The translations under genes and the position numbers were made by a program. Positions 1 to 7,992 of a stretch of DNA of 64,000 nucleotides are shown piece by piece (position 1 is the first letter of the stretch; each line of letters begins with the position of its first letter). This stretch comes from Arthrobacter sp. V1I7 (GTDB lineage Bacteria; Actinomycetota; Actinomycetes; Actinomycetales; Micrococcaceae). The notes under the pieces were generated by a model, which had not been told where the DNA came from, ran no database searches, and saw only the letters and a program-made list of their open reading frames with translations. Location of the stretch: positions 3,410,001 through 3,474,000 of the forward strand of contig NZ_JAUSYS010000001.1 of NCBI RefSeq assembly GCF_030817015.1, read 5' to 3'.

Positions 1-83
1 GGACGTGGAGCAACATACGCTGACCGTCCGCGCCCGCGCCCCGACGGCGCATCGGCAGCAAGTACCCGGAGTCCGAATTGAAA

Positions 84-118
84 CGGTGCTCCCCGCCGGG
101 GATGGGCGGGGAGCACCG
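84..118. terminator. Strong hairpin, possible terminator
   Basis: A 14-bp perfect stem (left arm 84-97, right arm 105-118) closes a 7-base loop. On the minus strand it is followed by a short T-containing run, so it could end a minus-strand transcript; no long T tract is present on either strand. No intact gene adjoins it inside the window. Confidence 0.4.
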
Positions 119-249
119 CACCGGAGAGCGGGACGCCGGGAGGAAGAAACAAGCCGGAAGCATGCCGGTGACATGGGTTTACCGCGCAGCAGAGGGCATG
201 GCTGAGCTGTCCCGCGGTCTACCTCGGAGCAGCGTGCGGCAACACCCGT

Positions 250-492
250 CTCAAACTGACTTCGCAGTTCCGCCGCACCGAGCAAGGCGATCAGCAGCGC
301 CGGTCCCCCCGTGGTCAGGTCAGTTGCCCAGACCACTTCATCCCCGCCGGCGAGTTTCAGGACGTTGGCGATGGGCTCGAGCAGGGCCGGTTCGTCGTTG
401 AGTATTTTCTGCGAGAGCAGCCGGTTTCCGGCGGCGATCACGATGCAGTGTTGTTGGGCTTTGCCGGCATCGATACCAGCCCACAATTTCAC
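250..492 (-). pseudogene. IS110-type transposase, N-terminal fragment
   Basis: Reading the minus strand from a GTG at 492 gives the start of an IS110-family DEDD transposase: the WAGIDAGK block with the first catalytic aspartate, then HCIVIAAGN and VVWATDLTTGG, the usual N-terminal RuvC-like fold. Similarity stops after about 80 residues (LLIALLGAAEL) and the frame runs into unrelated sequence, whereas family members are about 400 residues long. It is therefore a 5' stump, left by deletion or later insertion. Confidence 0.7.
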
Positions 493-958
493 CAAAACAG
501 CCTCCAGTCTGTCGGATACTCAAACCCAGCGAAGACGGCGCCGTCGTGCCCTTATCCGGCGATCGTGTCGCGCCTCCCGATCAGCGGTCGGGTCATCGCG
601 GTGGCGGGCGGCCATTCCTTCGAAGCCGTCACGCTGTGAATCGTCCGGCACAGCAGCCAAAGCCATACCCGCCTCCCCTGGGTAGCCACGGAACCACAAC
701 GGCCACGAAACCACCGGTCAACACCGTAAGGACAGCAGCCAAAAAACGGTAATACTGGAAAAGGTCTTGAGCCGGCGTGACTCAGCAAAAAACTGACGTG
801 CCTGGCGGCACTGCCTTTCCGACGATCTGTCCGCCGGCTCAAGGTCCGTCAAAGGGGTGTAGAGCCAGGCGGACATGACTTCATAGGAGCCTGATTCGAC
901 CAGTCCCATTACCGTTTTGTCTGCCCATCTGGCCCGCGCCCCACTCATCAGCCATTAA
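493..958. other. Gene-free stretch between IS110 remnants
   Basis: I see no supported gene here; open frames on both strands are arginine/proline-rich shadows. The only recognisable piece is at 729-744, a 16-base match to the right end of the dispersed repeat described at 11976-12250 (core GACAGCAGCCAAAA). It is probably non-coding leader of IS110 elements plus debris. Confidence 0.4.
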
Positions 959-981
959 TCCGACTGGGGGCAACGTCCATC

Positions 982-2229
982 TTGGCAACCGAAACAACCA
1001 AAATCATCGCCGGTATCGACACCCACGCCGATACCCACCACGTGGCCATCATCAACGAACACGGCAAACCCCTCGCGGACAAAGAATTCCTGGCCGTGGG
1101 ATCCGGCTACCGGAAGATCGTGGACTTCATCACCAGCCACGGCACAGTCGCCGCCGTAGGGGTCGAAGGAACAGGCTCCTACGGAGCCGAAATCGCCCGG
1201 ATCCTACGCAGCGCAGGAATGAACGTGCTGGAGGTCAACCGCCCGAACCGGGCCGCGCGCCGGCTGAAGGGCAAATCCGACCCGCTGGACGCCTATCAGG
1301 CCGCCCGATCCGTACTCGACGGTCGAACCACGTCGATCCCGAAAGCCAAAGACGGTCCCGTTGAATGCCTGCGAATTCTGCGCGCCGGGCGGACCTCGGC
1401 AGTAAAAGCTCGTACCGCAGCCAATCAGATCAAGGGTCTTCTCGTGACGGCCCCGGACAAACTCGGGGCAAAATACAGAGGCCTCGGAACCTCAGCAATG
1501 ATCACTGCCCTGCAGCGAATCAGACCTGCCGGCCATGTAGCTGACCCCGAGTACGTGTGCCTGCTGACGTTGAAAGCCCTGGCCACCCGCTGCCAGTCCC
1601 TCGGAGCGGAATTAACTGCTGCGGATGCCGCGCTCCAGGAAATCCTCGACACCTACGCGCCCATGCTCTGTGACCTTCCAGGGGTGGGGACGGAAGTAGC
1701 AAGCCAGCTCTTGGTCACCGTCGGCGACAACCCGGACCGCCTTAGAAATGAGGCCCAGTTCGCTGCCCTCGTCGGGGTCGCCCCCATTCCCGCATCCTCG
1801 GGGAAAACCACCCGGCACCGGCTCAGCAGAGGTGGTGACCGCAACGCCAACCACGCCCTTTACCAGGTCGTCCTGGTCCGCATGGCATCGTGCCAACGGA
1901 CCAAGGACTACGTCGCCAAACGCACCGCAGAGGGCAAAAGCAAACGGGAAATCATGCGCTGCCTCAAACGCTACGCAGCCCGGGAAATCTACCGCCAGAT
2001 CACCAACCCCCAGGCAGCCCCAGACAACACCCGATCTGCGCCAAAAGCGCACCACACTCGGTTGCACAATCGCGACCGCCGCCCACGAGCTCGGGCAATG
2101 GCCCTCCAAAATTTCCCTCCTGGAACGAGGCCTCCTACGCAACGATGCCCTCGCCGCGAACTACCGCCAATGGCTGACCGACCAACTGCGGGAATCCCAA
2201 TCCTTGATGAGCAGATCGGGAGTGTCTGA
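982..2229 (+). CDS. IS110-family transposase with frameshifted tail
   Basis: DEDD transposase of the IS110 family, which moves DNA through a RuvC-like N-terminal domain and a C-terminal transposase_20 domain. The TTG start at 982 gives IAGIDTHADTH (first catalytic Asp), then VEGTGSYG and KSDPLDAYQAA; the C-terminal block has LPGVGTEVA and ALVGVAPIPASSGK. The normal tail continues in the +2 frame (ELGQWPSKISLLERG to about 2233), so one extra C near 2029-2034 has replaced the last ~65 residues with a proline/arginine-rich sequence. The tail resembles the helix-turn-helix ending seen in actinobacterial relatives. The 3' end abuts the left repeat of the IS256 element. Activity is uncertain. Confidence 0.85.
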   Translation: MATETTKIIAGIDTHADTHHVAIINEHGKPLADKEFLAVGSGYRKIVDFITSHGTVAAVGVEGTGSYGAEIARILRSAGMNVLEVNRPNRAARRLKGKSDPLDAYQAARSVLDGRTTSIPKAKDGPVECLRILRAGRTSAVKARTAANQIKGLLVTAPDKLGAKYRGLGTSAMITALQRIRPAGHVADPEYVCLLTLKALATRCQSLGAELTAADAALQEILDTYAPMLCDLPGVGTEVASQLLVTVGDNPDRLRNEAQFAALVGVAPIPASSGKTTRHRLSRGGDRNANHALYQVVLVRMASCQRTKDYVAKRTAEGKSKREIMRCLKRYAAREIYRQITNPQAAPDNTRSAPKAHHTRLHNRDRRPRARAMALQNFPPGTRPPTQRCPRRELPPMADRPTAGIPILDEQIGSV

Positions 2230-3579
2230 ATAACGGTGGATCCGGGGTTGGCCTGACACGCCGGGCGGTGCCTGGCGGGGAGGACCGATCATGAGCGGAA
2301 CCATGGATCCCATGGCGAGTGAAGTGGATCAGCAAGAGTTAGCGCAGCAGCTCCTGGCCCAGGCCAGGGAGCAGGGCATCGACCTCGTCGGTCCGGACGG
2401 GTTGTTGAACCGGCTGACGAAAAACGTCCTGGAGACCGCCCTGGAGGCGGAGATGGACGAACACCTCGGCTACGGAAAGCACGACGTGTCCGGGCGCGGC
2501 AGCGGCAACTCCCGCAACGGCACCCGCACCAAGACGGTGCTGACCGAGATCGGGCCGGTGGACATCGACGTGCCGCGGGACACCGGGTCGACGTTCGATC
2601 CGCAGATCGTGAAGAAGCGCCAGCGCCGGCTGACGGGTGTGGATGAGATCGTGTTGTCGCTGAGCGCGAAGGGCCTCACGACCGGGGAAATCGCGGCCCA
2701 CTTCGCCGAGGTTTTCGGCGCCACAGTCTCGAAAGACACCATCTCGAGGATCACCGAGAAGGTCATCGGCGAGATGACCGAGTGGCAGAACCGACCCCTG
2801 GACCGGGGTCTTTCCGGTGGTGTTCATTGACGCGATCCATGTAAAGGTCCGCGACGGCCAGGTCACGAACCGGCCGGTCTACGTCGCGATCGGCGTCAGC
2901 GTCAACGGCGAACGCGACATCCTCGGGCTCTGGGCCGGAGACGGCGGAGAAGGGGCGAAGTTCTGGCTCTCGGTGCTGACCGAAATCAAGAACCGGGGCG
3001 TGGAGGACGTCTGCATCACCGTCTGCGACGGGCTCAAGGGCCTGCCCGAGGCCATCACCACCGTCTGGGAGCTGGCCGTAGTCCAGACCTGCATCGTGCA
3101 CCTGATCCGCAACACCTTCCGGTATGCGGCCCGGCAGTACTGGGACGCCATGTCCCGGGATCTGCGCCCGGTCTACACGGCACCGTCAGAGGCCGCGGCG
3201 AAGGAACGCTTCGTTGAATTCTCGGGCAAGTGGGGCCGGCAATACCCGGCTATCACGCGGTTGTGGGAGAACGCGTGGAGCGAGTTCGTGCCGTTCCTGG
3301 ACTACGACGTCGAAATCCGGCGGGTCATCTGCAGCACCAACGCCATCGAATCCCTCAATGCCCGCTACCGGCGCGCAGTGAGGGCAAGGGGCCATTTCCC
3401 CACTGAGCAGGCGGCCCTGAAGTGCCTGTACCTGGCCACCCGGGCACTGGACCCTACCGGCAAGGGCAGGGCACGATGGGCCACACGATGGAAGCCGGCA
3501 CTGAACGCCTTCGCCATCAGCTTCGACGGAAGAATCAACTAAATGCCAACCGTGGATCCACCGTTAAACGGACACTCCC
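2218..3579 (+). mobile_element. IS256-family insertion sequence
   Basis: The element is bounded by 35-base imperfect inverted repeats at 2218-2252 and 3545-3579, 30 of 35 positions identical, sharing the core AACGGTGGATCC. The six bases CAGATC directly flank both ends (2212-2217 and 3580-3585), consistent with a target duplication, though IS256 elements usually make 8-9 bp. It sits in the last codons of the IS110 gene: joining the flanks would restore a short natural end for that protein. Confidence 0.85.
2291..3542 (+). pseudogene. IS256-family transposase, split by frameshift
   Basis: A Mutator/IS256 DDE transposase in two overlapping frames: 2291-2830 (N-terminal DNA-binding part with LEAEMDEHLGYGKHD and SRNGTRTKTVLTEIG) and 2817-3542 (catalytic part). 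The catalytic half shows VVFIDAIHVKVRDG (first Asp), ITVCDGLKG (second Asp), CIVHLIRN and STNAIESLNARYR (Glu). The break is at 2803-2812, where an extra G in the run after GACC changes the expected DRVYPVVF into a frameshift. Joined, the product would have the normal length of about 415 residues. It could be inactive, a sequencing error or, less likely, programmed frameshifting. Confidence 0.85.
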
Positions 3580-3683
3580 CAGATCTGCCTGATTGAGGAC
3601 CGTCGAGACCGGGCATATTGGCTGTGAAGCCTTTTGGCCGAAATGGGGTAGCCAATAGAACGAACGAGTGTAACGATGCAGGC

Positions 3684-5081
3684 ATGAATACGACCTCGCA
3701 GCTGCCTTTTCGTCGTCTGCAGTCGCGAACGGTAGCGATAATCCTCGCCGGCGTACTGATACTGACGCTTGGCGCTTGCACTTCCGCTGAGGAGCCCGGC
3801 GCCGCGAACGTCTGGTCGCTCACGGATGCCGGGGCCTCTGTCGGCGGCGTGGCCCTTTCCGCCCAGGACGGGGCCCAATGGACAGACGAGGGCTTGCGGG
3901 TCAACGGTGCGGGCTATGCCAGCACCTCGGACCCTGGCCCCATCACCACCGATGCGAGCTTCACCGTGAGCGCATGGGCGCGTCCGGCGGCTCAGCCAGC
4001 GGAGTACGCCGTGGTCCTCAGCCAAGCGGGGGACGTCGCCGGCGCATTTTTCCTGGGCGTCGCCGAAGGGTTCTGGTCATTCTCAGTCAAACCTAAAGAT
4101 GGCAATGGGGACGGCTTTGTCACCAACCGTGACCGAGCGACGGGAGTCGACGTGAAACCGGGCACCTGGGTACACCTCACCGGCGTCTACGATTCCGCCG
4201 GTGGACGGGCCCGCTTCTTCCTCAACGGCTATCCCGTCAGTGAACAAGGTGTCGCCACAGACCCCTTGTTCTCGGCGAAAGGTCCGCTGCTGTTCGGCCG
4301 CGCGCAGTCGCACCGCGAACCGTCTGACTTCTTCGACGGAACCCTTACCGACGTGCGAACCTGGCCGCGCGCGCTCAACACAGAGGAAATAAGCGCAGCT
4401 GCGCAGATCGCGGCACCAAAAGGTGCCATGCTCGACCGACCAGAGCAATCAGCGGCGCCGACCTGCCCGGATCCCCATGGCGGTGTCTGCCTTGGTGACC
4501 TCGCTGCGGGCACCTACACGACCAAGTCCTTCGAACCGAAACTGACGTACACCGTCCCGGAAGGCTGGCTGAACGGTGAGGATCTGCCAGGCAATGTACT
4601 GCTGCGCCGGACCGACGATCCACAGGAGGGCGACTGGGGCGGGAGCTACATCGGTGTTTACCAGAATGTCCGCGCGCCGGCGCTGTGCGGTGAAGAAGCA
4701 CAGAATGGGGTCGGTACGAGCGCCCGAGAACTCGCCTCCTGGTACCGCACGGTGCCGGGCCTTGAAATCGTGAGAGAAGCTCCGGCCTCGGTAGGCGGCT
4801 TGTCCGGTACCGCGATCGACTTCCGGGTAAGTGCTCAATGGAGGAGCACGTGCCCCCTCGAGGGCGTCATCCACGCGGTCCCCGTCATCATCGGCGGCGG
4901 AGTTTCTCAGCTGCACCACATGATGGGCGCCCCGCTCGAAATGCGCCTCATCCTACTCGACTGGGCCGAAGGCAACATTGCTATTGAGGTCACCGCTGCA
5001 CTCGAGCAACACAGCCTCATGGACTACCTCGAAGGAGCCGGAGCTGGCGCGGTCATCGATTCCTTCAGGTTCGGGTCCTAA
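3684..5081 (+). CDS. Lipoprotein with LamG-like domain
   Basis: Predicted surface lipoprotein of 465 residues. The N-terminus from the ATG at 3684 has basic residues, a hydrophobic segment (AIILAGVLILTLGAC) and a lipobox cysteine near residue 31. Residues about 40-210 resemble a concanavalin/LamG domain: FTVSAWARP, GTWVHLTGVYD, RARFFLNG and GTLTDVRTWPRAL are the usual strands. The C-terminal half carries cysteines and a TYTVPEGWLN segment that I do not recognise. LamG domains usually bind carbohydrate or protein; the ligand here is unknown. An upstream in-frame TTG at 3618 would add 22 residues before the signal peptide and is less likely. It stands alone just right of the IS256 element. Confidence 0.75.
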   Translation: MNTTSQLPFRRLQSRTVAIILAGVLILTLGACTSAEEPGAANVWSLTDAGASVGGVALSAQDGAQWTDEGLRVNGAGYASTSDPGPITTDASFTVSAWARPAAQPAEYAVVLSQAGDVAGAFFLGVAEGFWSFSVKPKDGNGDGFVTNRDRATGVDVKPGTWVHLTGVYDSAGGRARFFLNGYPVSEQGVATDPLFSAKGPLLFGRAQSHREPSDFFDGTLTDVRTWPRALNTEEISAAAQIAAPKGAMLDRPEQSAAPTCPDPHGGVCLGDLAAGTYTTKSFEPKLTYTVPEGWLNGEDLPGNVLLRRTDDPQEGDWGGSYIGVYQNVRAPALCGEEAQNGVGTSARELASWYRTVPGLEIVREAPASVGGLSGTAIDFRVSAQWRSTCPLEGVIHAVPVIIGGGVSQLHHMMGAPLEMRLILLDWAEGNIAIEVTAALEQHSLMDYLEGAGAGAVIDSFRFGS

Positions 5082-5189
5082 TGGCCGCTCCCACCGCATT
5101 GTTATCCAATCGGTTCAGAGCTGGAATGGATGAAACCTTTGGGGCTTACAAGTGATGACATCTGCTGGATCAGGCAAAGCTGAACTTTT

Positions 5190-5528
5190 TTGGACGAACA
5201 CGGGATTCTTCAGCTGAAGTGGCCGCGCCGCGCCATCATCGGATCAAGTGATGCTGAGGCAGCCATGCACATTGTCAACGAGCTATGCGGACAAACTGAA
5301 CGCCCACTGCTGGTGGACATGGCCACAACGTCCAAGGTCACCCGCATGGCCCGCACTGTCTTCGCCCGGACCTGCCAAGCATCACAAGTCGCGCTCCTGG
5401 GCGCTTCACCACTAGACAAAGTCATCGCCAACTTTGTTTTGGCAAAGAACAAGACACCCCGCCCCAAACGCTTCTTCACCTCACGGACAGAAGCCATGGC
5501 ATGGCTAATGACAAGCACCACTGCATGA
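5190..5528 (+). CDS. STAS/SEC14-like small protein (DUF7793-type)
   Basis: A 112-residue protein resembling small STAS/SEC14-like proteins frequent in Arthrobacter. Family-like blocks are VNELCGQTERPLLVDM, FARTCQASQVALLGASPLDKVIANF and RFFTSRTEAMAWL near the C-terminus. No enzymatic role is known for these proteins; many stand alone. The only start in this frame is TTG at 5190, shortly after a stop, and no convincing ribosome-binding site precedes it, so the N-terminus may be slightly truncated. No operon partner is evident. Confidence 0.6.
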   Translation: MDEHGILQLKWPRRAIIGSSDAEAAMHIVNELCGQTERPLLVDMATTSKVTRMARTVFARTCQASQVALLGASPLDKVIANFVLAKNKTPRPKRFFTSRTEAMAWLMTSTTA

Positions 5529-5566
5529 CCTGACGCCACCCCCTGGACATGTAGGAGGACCCCTGC

Positions 5567-5779
5567 CTAACGCACTGCCGGCTGTTGCCCAGCAGCCAAA
5601 ACGGCGAGGTCGTGGATGAGCTGCCGCACTTCGCGTTCGCGGCCACTGGAAAACACAACATGGGACAAAGGAATAGTCTTCGTTGACGGAGCGGGAACGG
5701 CTGAAGGCTTGTCCGGCGGTGCCACCGGAGCGGGCTCCTCAGCTGCAAACGGATCAATAAAGCACACTGGTTCCATCAC
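5567..5779 (-). CDS. Small hypothetical protein
   Basis: A possible 70-residue protein starting at GTG 5779 or the adjacent ATG 5776, preceded by a good purine-rich site (GAGGGGAA). The middle is alanine/proline-rich (EEPAPVAPPDKPSAVPAP) and the C-terminus a short helix-like stretch (REVRQLIHDLAVLAAGQ). I do not recognise it. The codons for VLAAG coincide with a 14-base match to the left end of the dispersed repeat (GTTTTGGCTGCTGG at about 5587-5600), so the 3' end may have been made by that repeat. Confidence 0.4.
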   Translation of the reverse strand: MMEPVCFIDPFAAEEPAPVAPPDKPSAVPAPSTKTIPLSHVVFSSGREREVRQLIHDLAVLAAGQQPAVR

Positions 5780-5817
5780 ACGTTCCCCTCAACCATCACC
5801 ATCCTGATCTGCCCATT

Positions 5818-6381
5818 ATGGATGGAACCGCCCGCCGAACCAGCAGCGCCGCTCTCCGGAACTCTCTTTGCCGTGATTTGACGCCTATAGGAGCATCGAA
5901 AAGGCTTTTACAGCCCGAGCGCAGCGAGGCCGGGGACGCGACCCTGATAAGGCGCCTCGAACCGGGGACGGGCTGTCGGACGAGGACTCGCGCTACATCG
6001 CCTCACCGCCTTGGATGCAGTAGTCTCTTGGCTCCAAGCGGCACACGGCAACGGCGAGCCGCCATCGACCCTGCGCTACTCGTAGTCGGGCGCTGGCCTT
6101 CTGGCATCATGACTTCCGCTGCGGAACGCGGACGAGTCCGACGCGGTGCCGTTCTTGGTGGACCCTGGTTGTTGCCTGAACAGCAAGCCGCAGGCGTATG
6201 TCGGAGGTGCAGAGAGGCATGGACAGAGCAGGATTCTCACAGCGACCGACCGCAAGGGTTGGCCCAACGTAACACGGCAGGAATCTGGGGAAACGTGGCC
6301 GAAATAGTGGAGGGATACAGTCTTCGCATGCTGCCCAGCCCGGACCGCATAAGAAGCCCGAGCCCCCTGGAGCCTTTCCCT
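5818..6381. other. Gene-free stretch upstream of the FNT gene
   Basis: This frame stays open upstream of the FNT start, but its translation is arginine/serine-rich and looks non-coding. At 5910-5929 it carries the outer tail of the dispersed repeat (ACAGCCCGAGCGCAGCGAGG), also seen at 12231-12250 and 15470-15489. Short protein-like segments in other frames around 5970-6300 may be decayed gene pieces, but I cannot name them. Confidence 0.35.
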
Positions 6382-7254
6382 ATGTCCTATGTGAAGCCCA
6401 GTGATTTGATCACGACGATGATCGACGCTGGTGAGTCAAAGGTATTCATGTCCACCCGTGACACGGTGGTGCGTGCAGCGATGGCCGGTGCGCTCCTCTC
6501 TCTGGCGGCCGCGTTCGCCGTCACGGTGAGCGTGACCACCGGCATCCCGCTGGCGGGGGCGATCCTCTTCCCGGTCGGGTTCATCCTGCTGTACCTGCTC
6601 GGCTACGACCTGCTGACCGGCGTGTTCGTCCTGACACCCCTCGCGCTGCTGGACAAGCGACCCGGCGTGACCGTCCGCGGCGTGTTCCGCAACTGGGGGC
6701 TGGTGTTCGTCGGAAACTTTATCGGAGCGTTCACGGTGGCCCTGCTGATGGCGGTCGTCGTGACCTACGGTTTCGCCATCCCCCCGAACGAGGTCGGTGT
6801 CGCCATCGGCCACATCGGCGAGGGGCGCACGCACGGCTATGCCGAGCACGGCGCGTCCGGGATGCTGACGCTGTTCGTCCGCGGAATGTTGTGCAACTGG
6901 ATGGTGTCAATCGGCGTGGCCGGCGCCATGATCGCGAAGGACGTCCCGGGAAAAGTGATCGTGATGTGGATGCCGATCATGCTGTTCTTCTTCATGGGCT
7001 TCGAGCACTCGATCGTAAACATGTTCCTGTTCCCGTCGGGTCTGCTGCTCGGCGGCCAGTTCACCATCCTCGACTACCTGGTCTGGAACGAAATCCCGAC
7101 GGTGCTCGGCAACCTCGTCGGCGGCCTGCTGTTCACAGCGCTGCCCCTCTACGTCACCCACGCGCGAACCAAAGCGCCGTCCAACGCCGTGGGGAACCTC
7201 AAGCTGCCGGCTGGGGAAGACGCTGCCCGCACCGAAACCGGAATCCGCCACTAG
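6382..7254 (+). CDS. Formate/nitrite transporter family protein
   Basis: An integral membrane channel of the FNT family (FocA/NirC type), 290 residues, carrying small monovalent anions such as formate or nitrite across the cytoplasmic membrane. About six hydrophobic segments are visible. Family-like stretches include LLYLLGYDLLTGVFVLTPLA, NWGLVFVGNFIGA, FVRGMLCNWMVSIGVAGA, FFFMGFEHSIVNMF and the terminal NEIPTVLGNLVGG. The ATG at 6382 is preceded by GGAG nine bases upstream and fits family length; the longer open frame from 5818 does not. No nitrite or formate enzymes lie nearby, so the substrate cannot be set from context. Confidence 0.85.
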   Translation: MSYVKPSDLITTMIDAGESKVFMSTRDTVVRAAMAGALLSLAAAFAVTVSVTTGIPLAGAILFPVGFILLYLLGYDLLTGVFVLTPLALLDKRPGVTVRGVFRNWGLVFVGNFIGAFTVALLMAVVVTYGFAIPPNEVGVAIGHIGEGRTHGYAEHGASGMLTLFVRGMLCNWMVSIGVAGAMIAKDVPGKVIVMWMPIMLFFFMGFEHSIVNMFLFPSGLLLGGQFTILDYLVWNEIPTVLGNLVGGLLFTALPLYVTHARTKAPSNAVGNLKLPAGEDAARTETGIRH

Positions 7255-7271
7255 CCATACCCGACCACTAA

Positions 7272-7430
7272 GTGGGTGACAAGCTGCTTATGGGGATTTC
7301 CGCTCTCGGGCTCGGCGTCTTCCTGGCCCCTCCCGGCGTCACCACCACAGCCGTTCAGGGGGCACTGGGCGCCGGGTACCGGCACATCAACACAGCCGCC
7401 GCTTACGGCAACGAGACCGATCGACGCCGA
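7272..7430 (+). pseudogene. Aldo/keto reductase N-terminal fragment
   Basis: Only the first ~50 residues of an aldo/keto reductase remain: ALGLGVFLAPP, then AVQGALGAGYRHINTAAAYGNE, the first strand-helix of the TIM barrel including the Asp-equivalent region (usually HIDTA, here HINTA). After 7430 similarity is lost and the sequence joins the inverted GH42 stump. It cannot encode an enzyme. Confidence 0.65.
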
Positions 7431-7492
7431 GCTTCGGTGCGCTTGGTCAGCGCTAGGCTAAGCCGGTCCAGGATTGATGACTGGCCTGACCG

Positions 7493-7880
7493 CTATTCCC
7501 CCTGCACGAGCACTCTGACGTCCCAAGGGCCGAGGTCAAGTTCGTCGCCGTAGCCGAAGGTCTCTCCTGAGATCACGTCTTGGACCGCAGCGGGCAGCTT
7601 GAAGCTGCTTGGAGTCCAGGACCAGTTGCGGATGAACCGCAGGTGCTCGCCGTTCCGGGCTGTGGCGCCGGTTACGGTCTGCGAAACCGAGGTTGGGCGC
7701 CATGCGCTGCCCTGCCGAGCAGCCCACGCGGCGATGTCACGGGCCAGTGCCTCATTGGGCACGGTACCCACGTAGGTGATCCGTCCCTTGCCGTGAACCG
7801 AGGTGGTTACCGCTGGCCATCGGCCAAAGTGCACATGCTCGTAGGACGCCAGTACCTCGGCACCGTGAAGCGCGTCTCAA
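7493..7880 (-). pseudogene. GH42 beta-galactosidase C-terminal fragment
   Basis: On the minus strand the translation from about 7880 to the stop at 7493 matches the last ~125 residues of a GH42-type beta-galactosidase: GAEVLASYEH, GRWPAVTT, HGKGRITYVGTVPNEALAR and HLRFIRNWSW, ending ELDLGPWDVRVL. This is the non-catalytic C-terminal beta domain; the catalytic barrel is missing. It faces the aldo/keto reductase stump, so two unrelated gene ends were joined by deletion. Confidence 0.65.
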
Positions 7881-7992
7881 CAGCGAGGTTCCCGTGGGCG
7901 TAACAATCGAAAGGTGGGGGTCTGAGCTGCGATAAGCGAGGGACAGAGACGTTTCTTCGGCGGCCGACAACGGACTCCTGCGGGTCGCTTAG

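Noticed and set aside
84..118. Hairpin as an integron attC or attachment site
   Set aside because: The stem is perfect without the bulged bases of attC, and no integrase or cassette is present.
5818..6381. N-terminal extension of the FNT transporter
   Set aside because: Non-coding composition, and family length and a ribosome-binding site favour ATG 6382.
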